This document shows positions 1-5,994 of a stretch of DNA of 6,634 nucleotides, piece after piece. Made by a program: the position numbers and the translations under genes. Position 1 is the stretch's first letter. Each line of letters starts with the position of its first letter. Source of the stretch: Dichotomicrobium sp964650735 (GTDB taxonomy: Bacteria > Pseudomonadota > Alphaproteobacteria > Rhizobiales > Rhodomicrobiaceae); the NCBI GenBank assembly GCA_964650735.1, contig CAZYUT010000122.1, positions 1-6,634 of the forward strand, written 5' to 3'. A model generated the notes under the pieces. It was not told the DNA's origin. It ran no database searches and saw only the letters and a list, made by a program, of their open reading frames with translations.

Positions 1-809
<809 letters not shown>

Positions 810-1242
810 GTCCTAGAGCCTTCCTCGTTATCGGCTTGCCGCAACCGTTTCAGCCCGGCTGCCGGCGTGCGCCGGACCTGCTGAAGAACCATGTTTTGTC
901 AGGTTGACGGCCATGATAGCTGCCCTGTTCGACGCGCGCACTATGCCGATGTCCATCGAATATCGGTAGTCAGAAAGCCGCGCGCGGCCACGCCGCAGGA
1001 TCTCATTGGAAATAAGCGGGGCACTTGCCGCTGTCAACGCGCGCACGTGCCATCGCCCGGCCCTGTTTCTCGGCTTTGCATCGCGCCATCGGAACGGCTA
1101 AAAGGGCGCGGTGAAGTGGAAACGCGTGCCGGAACCTGATCTTGCGCAGCGGGCGCGGCAAAAAATGCTTGAAGGACCGTGCTGCTCAGCCCAGTTCCGA
1201 CAAAATTATCCCCTGAAACCCCGGTCCATTGAGGTATTTTCT
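810..1242. other. Divergent intergenic region between secA and the PpiC-type isomerase gene
   Basis: This 433-base stretch should hold the promoters and leaders of both flanking genes. No convincing coding region was found: the short open frames here resemble no known family and have no ribosome site. A 6-bp GC hairpin, CCGGCG-TG-CGCCGG, lies at about 863-876 in the presumed secA leader. A TATCAT sequence on the minus strand (complement of 913-918) resembles a -10 element for secA, but no good -35 is paired with it. There is no tRNA-like structure, tandem repeat or riboswitch that I can recognise. Confidence 0.6.
1076..1104 (+). promoter_or_regulatory. Possible sigma-70-type promoter for the isomerase-argJ row
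   Basis: TTGCAT (1076-1081) and TAAAAG (1099-1104) are separated by exactly 17 bases and point toward the isomerase gene. Only about half the consensus positions match in each element. A start near 1111 would leave a leader of roughly 130 bases. This is a weak candidate, chosen by spacing alone. Confidence 0.22.
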
Positions 1243-1245
1243 GTG
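1231..1245 (+). promoter_or_regulatory. Ribosome binding site and GTG start deciding the isomerase start
   Basis: GAGG at 1231-1234 lies 8 bases before GTG at 1243-1245. This pairing, together with the signal peptide that follows directly, argues for GTG over the upstream in-frame ATG at 1111. Confidence 0.7.
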
Positions 1246-2115
1246 ACTATTCGCTCCCTTACCATCGGTTTTTGCGTGGCGCTTGCCGCTGTGATCGGTG
1301 CCGCGCAATTCGCTCCGGTCAGCTTCGCTCAGGACGCTGAGACCAACCCCGACGAGGTCGTCGCGCGTGTCGATGGCACACCGATCACCCGCGGCCAGCT
1401 CGATCTTGCCGAGGACGAACTGGGGCCCGATCTCGCGCAGTTGCCCGCGGCGACCCGCAACCAGGTCATCCTCCAATATGTTGTTGAGTTGACGCTTCTG
1501 GCCGATGCCGCGCGTGACGCCGGCCTTGATCAGAGCGACGAATACAAGCGGCTGTCGCGGTACTATGAACTGCGCGCTCTTCGCGACGTGTTCTTCCAGG
1601 AGGAAATCCGCGCGAATGTCACCGACGAAGCCGCGCAGCAGCTTTACGACGAGCGGATTGCCAGCGCCGCGCCGGAGCCGGAGGTTCGCGCACGCCATAT
1701 CCTCGTCGCCAGCGAGGACGAAGCCAAGGCGATCATCGAACAGCTTGAGGGCGGCGCCGACTTTGCGGAATTGGCCCAGCAGCAGTCGACCGGCCCGAGC
1801 GGGCCGAGTGGCGGCGATCTTGGCTTCTTCACGAAAGAACAGATGGTGGCGCCATTCGCGGAAGCCGCATTTTCGCTGGATGTCGGCGAAGTGTCCGGGC
1901 CGGTTCAGACCCAGTTCGGCTGGCACGTGATAAAGGTCGAGGAAAAACGCGACCGCGAGCCCCCGCAATTCGCTGACGTCAAGGAGCAGTTGAAATCCTC
2001 GCTGATCCGTCAGCAGCTTCAGCAGCGCATGGCCGATCTGCGCGACGCCGCCAATGTCGAGGTTCTGGACGAGAGCCTGAGGCAGGATGAGCAGGAGGAC
2101 GGCGGCGCCCAATGA
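1243..2115 (+). CDS. Secreted parvulin-type (PpiC/SurA-like) peptidyl-prolyl cis-trans isomerase
   Basis: The predicted 290-residue protein is an exported foldase that would isomerise prolyl bonds in periplasmic or outer-membrane proteins. I chose the GTG at 1243 because GAGG at 1231-1234 sits 8 bases upstream and the product then begins with a clear signal peptide: a basic MTIR end, a hydrophobic stretch to about residue 25, and likely cleavage after SFAQ (residue 30). There is no lipobox cysteine. A SurA-like N-terminal helical region (VVARVDGTPITRGQLDLAE, about 39-57) precedes the parvulin domain at about 147-236. The domain contains RARHILVASEDEA with His152, GGDLGFF (190-196) and FGWHVIKVEE with His228. 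A charged helical tail ends in QEDGGAQ. The stop codon overlaps the argJ start. A longer in-frame start at 1111 exists but would bury the signal peptide. In Hyphomicrobiales a gene of this type commonly sits between secA and argJ, which fits a link to secretion. Confidence 0.9.
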   Translation: MTIRSLTIGFCVALAAVIGAAQFAPVSFAQDAETNPDEVVARVDGTPITRGQLDLAEDELGPDLAQLPAATRNQVILQYVVELTLLADAARDAGLDQSDEYKRLSRYYELRALRDVFFQEEIRANVTDEAAQQLYDERIASAAPEPEVRARHILVASEDEAKAIIEQLEGGADFAELAQQQSTGPSGPSGGDLGFFTKEQMVAPFAEAAFSLDVGEVSGPVQTQFGWHVIKVEEKRDREPPQFADVKEQLKSSLIRQQLQQRMADLRDAANVEVLDESLRQDEQEDGGAQ

Positions 2116-3356
2116 CGAAGCCGTCACCGTTTGCGCCGGACGAACTGCCCACGCTGCCTCCGATCGGCGGCGTGGCGCTGGCAGCCGCCGAGGCAGGCAT
2201 CCGCTATCGCGGCCGCAAGGACCTGCTGCTGGTGCGCTTCGCCGAGGGTGCGCAGACCGGCGGCGCGCTGACCACCTCGCGCGCGCCCTCGCCGGCGGTG
2301 AATTGGTGCCGCAGCCTGCTGGAGAGCGGGCGGCGCGCGCGGGCGCTGGTCGTCAATTCCGGGAACGCCAACGCCTTCACCGGCCAGCGCGGCGTGGATG
2401 CGGTGCACCTGACCGCGCAGATTGCCGCCGAGATGGAAGGCTGCGCGCCGGAGGATGTGTTCCTTGCATCGACCGGCGTGATCGGCGAGCCGCTGGAGGT
2501 GTCTGCCTTCGCAGACAAGCTGCGCGGGCTGCACGGCGCGGTCCGGCCGGACGCCTGGGAAGACGCCGCCCGCGCGATCATGACCACCGACACCTTCCCT
2601 AAGCTCGCAACCCGCACAACCGGGATCGACGGCGTCGAAGTCACGATCAACGGTATCGCCAAAGGCTCCGGCATGATCGCGCCGAACATGGCGACGATGC
2701 TGGCTTTCCTGTTCACCGACGCGCCGCTGCCCCGCGACGTGCTGCAAGTCCTATGCAAGGAGACCGTCGCCCAGAGCTTCAACCGGATCACGGTAGACAG
2801 CGACACCTCCACCAGCGACACGGTTCTGCTGTTCGCCACTGGCGCGGCGCGCAACCGGGGCGCGCCCGAGATCGCCGATCCAAATGATCCGCGGCTGGAG
2901 GCTTTCCGGCTGGCGCTCGATGAACTGACGCTCGACCTGGCGCATCAGGTGGTCAAGGACGGCGAGGGGCTGACGAAGTTTGTCACGATCCGCGTGGACG
3001 GCGCGCACACCGACGCCGACGCGCAGGCCATCGCCTTTTCCATCGCCAACTCGCCGCTGGTAAAGACTGCGCTGGCCGGCGAAGACCCGAACTGGGGCCG
3101 GATTGTCATGGCAATTGGCAAGGCCGGTGTCGCGATCGACCCGGACGAACTGGCGATCTGGTTCGGCGAAATTCCCGTCGCGGCGGGCGGCGAGGTCCAT
3201 CCCGAGTATGACGAAGCCCGGACGGCTGAATACATGAAGCGCGACGAACTGCTGATCCGGGTTTATGCAGGCTTGAGCGGCCACGGCGCGGCGACCGTGT
3301 GGACCACCGATCTGACCCACGGCTATATCGACATCAATGCCGATTACCGGAGCTGA
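2112..3356 (+). CDS. argJ: Bifunctional glutamate N-acetyltransferase / ornithine acetyltransferase ArgJ
   Basis: ArgJ moves the acetyl group from N-acetylornithine to glutamate, recycling it in the cyclic arginine pathway. Bifunctional forms also use acetyl-CoA. The 414-residue length is normal for the family. The protein is made as a precursor that cleaves itself: the site is in KGSGMIAPNMATMLAFL (184-200), between Ala194 and Thr195. Thr195 becomes the nucleophile of the beta chain. The oxyanion-hole element STGVIGEPL is at 120-128, VVNSGNANAFTG at 80-91, DSDTSTSDT about residues 228-236, and the C-terminus DLTHGYIDINADYRS is the usual ending. Its ATG overlaps the isomerase stop (ATGA at 2112-2115), and AGGAGGA at 2093-2099 inside the upstream gene can serve as ribosome site, so the two are probably translationally coupled. 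Whether it is mono- or bifunctional cannot be told from sequence alone. Confidence 0.97.
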   Translation: MTKPSPFAPDELPTLPPIGGVALAAAEAGIRYRGRKDLLLVRFAEGAQTGGALTTSRAPSPAVNWCRSLLESGRRARALVVNSGNANAFTGQRGVDAVHLTAQIAAEMEGCAPEDVFLASTGVIGEPLEVSAFADKLRGLHGAVRPDAWEDAARAIMTTDTFPKLATRTTGIDGVEVTINGIAKGSGMIAPNMATMLAFLFTDAPLPRDVLQVLCKETVAQSFNRITVDSDTSTSDTVLLFATGAARNRGAPEIADPNDPRLEAFRLALDELTLDLAHQVVKDGEGLTKFVTIRVDGAHTDADAQAIAFSIANSPLVKTALAGEDPNWGRIVMAIGKAGVAIDPDELAIWFGEIPVAAGGEVHPEYDEARTAEYMKRDELLIRVYAGLSGHGAATVWTTDLTHGYIDINADYRS

Positions 3357-3368
3357 GCGGGCGCAGCT

Positions 3369-3785
3369 ATGACTAACGCCCTGGCAAAGCCGATCAAGCT
3401 CGTCGTCGCCTGCGCGCTGATCGATGCGGACAATCGCGTGCTGCTCGCCCAGCGGCCTGAGGGGCGGGCGATGGCGGGCCTGTGGGAGTTTCCCGGCGGC
3501 AAGGTCGAGCCGGGCGAGACGCCCGAAGCCGCGCTGATCCGCGAGTTGGAAGAAGAACTGGGGATCATAGTGCCGCCGCGCTGCCTCGCGCCGCTGACAT
3601 TCGCCAGCCATGCCTATGACGACTTTCACCTCCTGATGCCGCTCTACATCTCCCGCAAGTGGGAAGGCGAGCCGGAGCCGCTGGAATTCCAGGCGCTGAC
3701 ATGGGTGCGCGCGGCGCGGCTGCGAGACTATGAGATGCCCCCGGCGGATTTGCCGCTGATCCCGATCCTGCGGGACTGGCTATAA
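3369..3785 (+). CDS. mutT: MutT-type Nudix hydrolase, probable 8-oxo-dGTP diphosphatase
   Basis: The 138-residue protein probably hydrolyses 8-oxo-dGTP to the monophosphate in the cytoplasm, keeping oxidised guanine out of DNA. The Nudix box is complete: Gly44, Glu50, then REL-E-EE-L-GI at 58-66, matching GX5EX7REUXEEXGU. The residues before it, LLAQRPEGRAMAGLWEFPGGK (25-45), are the usual MutT lead-in, with the substrate-pocket LWEFPGGK. The C-terminal half carries FASHAYDDFHLLMPLYISRKWEGEPEPLE and ends ILRDWL, as in MutT rather than in ADP-sugar Nudix enzymes. It starts 12 bases after the argJ stop with only a weak ribosome site, suggesting it relies on the same transcript. The argJ-mutT neighbourhood is common in alphaproteobacteria. 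Exact substrate preference is inferred from family resemblance. Confidence 0.9.
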   Translation: MTNALAKPIKLVVACALIDADNRVLLAQRPEGRAMAGLWEFPGGKVEPGETPEAALIRELEEELGIIVPPRCLAPLTFASHAYDDFHLLMPLYISRKWEGEPEPLEFQALTWVRAARLRDYEMPPADLPLIPILRDWL

Positions 3786-3814
3786 CCTCCAAAAGCCAAT
3801 GAACGGGGCGCGCA

Positions 3815-4408
3815 ATGAGCGAACCGGAGCTGCCCGACTACTATGACGATCTCGATCTCACCCTGCGCGCGGCATGGTCGCTTCTGGGGCGCGGCGCGAA
3901 GGACCGCAAGGCGCCGGCGCATACGCCGGTGCTGGCGACGAACGGCGCTGGCGCGCCTAGCGTGCGAACGGTCGTGCTGCGCGGCTGCGACCGCGAGGCG
4001 CGGCGGCTGCGCTTTCACACCGACCGGCGCTCGCACAAGGTCGCGGAGATCGAAGCCAACCCGGCTGGCGCAGTGCATGTCTATGATCCCAAGCAGAAAA
4101 TCCAGCTCCGGCTCGATTGCGAGCTGAGCCTCCATATCGGCGATGAGCTTGCACGCGACGCCTGGGCCGCCACGCGGGAATTCAGCCGCATCTGCTATCA
4201 GGTGATGCAAGGGCCCGGCGCAGCAGTACGCAACCCGCGCGAAGTGCCATTCTCAGCGGATGCTAGCAGCGAGGGGTGGGACAATTTCGCGGTCATCTCC
4301 GCGCTGGTGACGCGCATGGAATGGCTCTATCTCGCGCATCAGGGCCACCGGCGCGCGGAATTCACCTGGCGGGACGGCGGCTGGCAGGGCCGCTGGCTGG
4401 TCCCTTGA
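3815..4408 (+). CDS. Pyridoxamine 5'-phosphate oxidase-family (FMN-binding split-barrel) protein
   Basis: The 197-residue protein resembles the PNPOx-like flavin-binding split barrel. Family-type features are SVRTVVLRGCDRE (49-61), which corresponds to the R-x-V-L-L-K phosphate-binding strand of PdxH. FHTDRRSHKVAEIEANP (67-83) corresponds to the F-x-T-N-x-x-S-x-K segment, and GAVHVYDPKQKIQLRLDCEL (85-104) to the central barrel strands. The W-Q-G-R-W-L-V-P end (190-197) resembles the C-terminus of such enzymes. It is somewhat shorter and more divergent than true PdxH, so it is more likely a relative of the general PNPOx-like group (the Alr4036-like branch is a candidate) than the vitamin B6 enzyme. 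It starts 29 bases after mutT with a weak GGGGCG ribosome site and may be the last gene of the plus-strand row. The substrate is unknown. Confidence 0.75.
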   Translation: MSEPELPDYYDDLDLTLRAAWSLLGRGAKDRKAPAHTPVLATNGAGAPSVRTVVLRGCDREARRLRFHTDRRSHKVAEIEANPAGAVHVYDPKQKIQLRLDCELSLHIGDELARDAWAATREFSRICYQVMQGPGAAVRNPREVPFSADASSEGWDNFAVISALVTRMEWLYLAHQGHRRAEFTWRDGGWQGRWLVP

Positions 4409-4440
4409 CGTGTCAGCCGACCAGGCTCCAACAGTCAAGG

Positions 4441-4475
4441 GGCGTCATTGCCGGACTTGATCCGGCAATCCAATC
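4441..4475 (+). repeat. Alphaproteobacterial dispersed palindromic repeat (VIAGLDPAIQ type)
   Basis: ATTGCCGGA (4447-4455) and TCCGGCAAT (4461-4469) form a perfect 9-bp stem around the loop CTTGA. Together with the flanking GTC and CCAATCAACAG, the element translates as VIAGLDPAIQST. That peptide is the familiar false-ORF signature of a short repeat scattered between genes in many alphaproteobacterial genomes. It is probably non-coding and may help stop transcription between the convergent genes. Confidence 0.7.
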
Positions 4476-4491
4476 AACAGGTTAACGGAGC

Positions 4492-4503
4492 TGCAATATT
4501 GCA
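4492..4503. repeat. Perfect 12-base palindrome TGCAATATTGCA
   Basis: TGCAATATTGCA reads the same on both strands and bridges the two hairpin repeats. It could be a protein-binding site or the joint between two inserted repeat elements. No function can be assigned. Confidence 0.4.
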
Positions 4504-4551
4504 TGCCCGTGTTCCCCGGATCGCTGTCCGGGGACAGGCAAGCACGGGCAT
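4503..4551 (+). repeat. Nested two-stem palindromic repeat / long hairpin
   Basis: The outer arms ATGCCCGTG (4503-4511) and CACGGGCAT (4543-4551) pair perfectly over 9 bp. The inner arms TCCCCGGA (4513-4520) and TCCGGGGA (4527-4534) pair perfectly over 8 bp around TCGCTG. An unpaired ACAGGCAAG-like bulge lies only on the right side. The form resembles a mobile intergenic repeat of alphaproteobacteria, and it could also act as a transcription stop between the convergent genes. Confidence 0.6.
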
Positions 4552-4580
4552 CACGTAGTGCCAACCGATTGGCTCGTCTC

Positions 4581-5000
4581 TTAGTAAAGGTAACGCTTGC
4601 GGATACCACGGCCGGTGATGAGCTGCGACAGCAGCACCGACGACGACGTCACCAGAAAGCTGACAATGAGAAGGCCAATGATATTGGCCGGCCCGCCAGC
4701 CATGCCGTCGAACACGAAATCGCGCGTGCCAATGAACGAGGTGTAGAGGTCGATCACGAAACACACGACCCAAGCGACCTTGAGCAAAACCGAGATCGTA
4801 TTGTTGGCCTCCGCCCCGCTCCAGATCAGCCGCGTCGCGACCATGAAGCCCACGATGGTGATCGCAGCAATCAGCGCGAAGACGATCTGGCGCCAATCAC
4901 TCTGCCCAACCACCAGATCGTAGAACTCCGCGATGCCGTAAAAGCTCGTGAACCCGTCCCACAGGGCCCCGAGGGCAACCACGAAGATGAGTGCGCGCAT
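4581..5000 (-). CDS. Unrecognised four-helix membrane protein with an internal duplication
   Basis: The predicted 139-residue protein begins MRALIFVVALGALWDGFTSFYG. I do not recognise a named family. Hydrophobic stretches at about 2-24, 38-60, 68-91 and 105-127 suggest four membrane helices, followed by a basic tail RGIRKRYLY. The motif D-x-[FY]-T-S-F-x-G occurs twice, as DGFTSFYG (15-22) and DLYTSFIG (84-91). Each copy is at the end of a helix and followed by a conserved-looking F-x-D. This suggests a duplicated two-helix unit. I chose the ATG at 5000 because the protein opens directly with a membrane helix and CGGGG lies about 8 bases upstream. A longer in-frame form from 5093 would overlap the upstream gene and add a Cys/Arg-rich segment without meaning. 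It follows the other minus-strand gene by 16 bases and is probably co-transcribed with it. Confidence 0.75.
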   Translation of the reverse strand: MRALIFVVALGALWDGFTSFYGIAEFYDLVVGQSDWRQIVFALIAAITIVGFMVATRLIWSGAEANNTISVLLKVAWVVCFVIDLYTSFIGTRDFVFDGMAGGPANIIGLLIVSFLVTSSSVLLSQLITGRGIRKRYLY

Positions 5001-5016
5001 GATCTGAACCCCGTCG

Positions 5017-5346
5017 TTACCGCAGCAGCATTTCGATCGCCGCGAGCGCGACACCCAGCAAGAACATCCCGGCCACCACGAGCTGAACCGCACTCTCGCT
5101 CAGGAAGCGCCGCGCCCGCCGCTCCGGCTTGTCCGTGCGCCCGCCCGACGGCCGTCCGCGCAAGTGCGCCAGAAACGGCCCGCGCTGGCGTCTTGCAAAG
5201 ACCACGGCCTCTGCGATCACCCGCTCACGCGGCAGGCCGGTTTCGGCCTCCATCTCGTCGAGCGCCGATCGCACGGCTTCGGCTTGCAGCGCCCGGAACA
5301 GGGCCGCGCCGTGCTGGTCGTCGTCGTCCTGCGGCGTCCATGCCAT
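5017..5346 (-). CDS. Unrecognised small protein with one C-terminal membrane helix
   Basis: This 109-residue protein is not one I can name. It has an acidic start (PQDDDDQ, 5-11) and a helical segment, AVRSALDEMEAETGLPRERVIAEAVVFARRQ (24-54). A basic linker (RGRPSGGRTDKPERRARR, 63-80) is followed by a hydrophobic stretch at about 86-106 (AVQLVVAGMFLLGVALAAIEM), a likely single membrane anchor at the very C-terminus. The segment at 24-54 loosely recalls the helix-turn-helix part of ribbon-helix-helix proteins, but the preceding beta strand is not obvious, so this is only a hint. AAGGGG (complement of 5353-5358) sits 6 bases before the ATG, supporting the start. It is the first gene of the minus-strand pair, and a CtrA-like box lies 31 bases upstream of its start. 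Confidence 0.7.
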   Translation of the reverse strand: MAWTPQDDDDQHGAALFRALQAEAVRSALDEMEAETGLPRERVIAEAVVFARRQRGPFLAHLRGRPSGGRTDKPERRARRFLSESAVQLVVAGMFLLGVALAAIEMLLR

Positions 5347-5376
5347 TGACGGCCCCTTCGCATGTTCGATGTGAGA

Positions 5377-5391
5377 TTAACCATATTTTAA
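5377..5391. promoter_or_regulatory. TTAA-N7-TTAA box matching the CtrA response-regulator site
   Basis: TTAA (5377-5380), CCATATT, then TTAA (5388-5391) fits the alphaproteobacterial CtrA full-site consensus exactly. The CCAT after the first TTAA is a frequent form. It sits inside a GATTAA/TTAATC inverted repeat (5375-5380 and 5388-5393) in an AT-rich island of otherwise GC-rich DNA, 31 bases before the start of the minus-strand gene. A second half-like GTTAAC lies at 5421-5426. The position relative to the gene start would put the site near the -10 to -35 zone, so either activation or repression is possible. Confidence 0.45.
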
Positions 5392-5438
5392 TCAAATGCC
5401 CCGGACGCGCAGCAGGGATGGTTAACGCACCCGCCCCC

Positions 5439-5469
5439 TTGACCTTCCAGTTGCTGGAAGCGCCACGCT
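5439..5469 (+). promoter_or_regulatory. CueR/HmrR-type copper-responsive promoter and operator
   Basis: The -35 element is TTGACC (5439-5444). It overlaps a perfect 7-bp dyad, CTTCCAG (5444-5450) and CTGGAAG (5454-5460), with TTG between. This is the sequence used by copper-sensing MerR-family regulators (CueR in enterics, HmrR in rhizobia). A 19-base spacer leads to a weak -10, CACGCT (5464-5469). The overlong spacer is the hallmark of MerR-family promoters, where the regulator twists the DNA when it binds metal. It lies 33 bases before the DUF411 gene and should drive both copper genes. Confidence 0.85.
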
Positions 5470-5502
5470 CTGCTTCAGGCGAGAAACATCCGGGAGCGAG
5501 CG

Positions 5503-5973
5503 ATGAAACTTCTGACTGCGGCGATGGTTCTTCTTGGTGCCGCGCTGATGACGCTGACGCCCGCAAAGGCGAGCGAGGACGGCGCACGCGCGCAAAGCCT
5601 GCCGGTCGTGGAGATGACGCGGCACCCGCAGTGCGGCTGTTGCGCGAAATGGGCGGATCACCTGCGCGCGGAGGGCTTCGAGGTGAAGGTCACCGAAACG
5701 CGCAAGATGTGGGGCGTGAAGCGGCTCGCGGGCATCCCGAAGGAGCTCGACTCGTGCCACACAGCGACGGTCGGTGGCTACGTGGTCGAGGGGCATGTGC
5801 CCGCGAGCGATATCAAGCGCCTGCTCAGCGAGCGCCCCGATGTCAAGGGCATTGCCGTGCCAGGTATGCCGATCGGCTCGCCGGGCATGGAGATGGACGG
5901 CCGCACCGAGCCCTATGACGTGCTCTCTTTCGATGCGGATGGCCGGACGGACGTGTTCCGGTCGTATCGCTAA
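5503..5973 (+). CDS. Periplasmic DUF411 copper-resistance protein
   Basis: The 156-residue protein belongs to the DUF411 family of exported metal-binding proteins found beside copper and silver export genes. A signal peptide (MKLLTAAMVLLGAALMTLTPAKA, likely cut after residue 23) sends it to the periplasm. The family core is intact: MTRHPQCGCCAKWADHL (38-54) with Cys44, Cys46 and Cys47, then DSCHTATVGGYVVEGHVP (83-100) with Cys85 and His86. Further on are IKRLLSERPDVKGIAVPG and the methionine-rich GMPIGSPGMEM (121-131), with Met122, Met129 and Met131 as likely Cu(I) ligands. GGGAG at 5492-5496 is a good ribosome site, 6 bases before the ATG. It lies directly behind the copper-responsive promoter and 21 bases before the ATPase gene. 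A copper-binding or delivery role is inferred from family context; the exact mechanism is not known to me. Confidence 0.9.
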   Translation: MKLLTAAMVLLGAALMTLTPAKASEDGARAQSLPVVEMTRHPQCGCCAKWADHLRAEGFEVKVTETRKMWGVKRLAGIPKELDSCHTATVGGYVVEGHVPASDIKRLLSERPDVKGIAVPGMPIGSPGMEMDGRTEPYDVLSFDADGRTDVFRSYR

Positions 5974-5994
5974 CGCGCGACGAGAGGACCGGAA

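Larger units (their letters stand above)
4409..4580. other. Convergent intergenic junction occupied by palindromic repeats
   Basis: The plus-strand housekeeping row and the minus-strand membrane-protein pair end toward each other here. Almost the whole gap is taken by two hairpin-forming elements (4447-4469 and 4503-4551) with a 12-base palindrome between them. There is no coding signal. The hairpins lack a clear following T-run, so a role as bidirectional terminator is possible but unproven. Confidence 0.6.

Noticed and set aside
863..876. CCGGCG-TG-CGCCGG hairpin as a terminator or regulatory structure of secA
   Set aside because: A 6-bp stem with a 2-base loop and no T-run is weak, and such palindromes are frequent by chance in GC-rich DNA.
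891..1139. 82-codon open frame on the plus strand in the intergenic region
   Set aside because: It has no ribosome site, low-complexity Arg/Pro content and no recognisable motif. It is likely a chance frame in GC-rich DNA.
1186..2127. 313-codon open frame on the minus strand
   Set aside because: It mirrors the PpiC-type isomerase gene in the opposite strand. Long antisense frames are common at this GC content.
2124..2854. Two long minus-strand open frames (2124-2747, 2204-2854)
   Set aside because: Both are antisense to argJ, which is fully conserved in the plus frame.
2751..3629. 292-codon open frame on the minus strand
   Set aside because: It runs across the antisense of both argJ and mutT, has no domain signal, and would require overlap of two well-supported genes.
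4276..4485. 69-codon open frame ending in VIAGLDPAIQSTG
   Set aside because: It overlaps the PNPOx-like gene out of frame, and its tail is the known false translation of a dispersed repeat.
4503..5918. 471-codon open frame on the plus strand, the longest in the window
   Set aside because: It starts inside a hairpin repeat, passes antisense through the two membrane genes and through the copper promoter, and runs out of frame into the DUF411 gene. Its sequence is low-complexity Arg/Ala/Pro.
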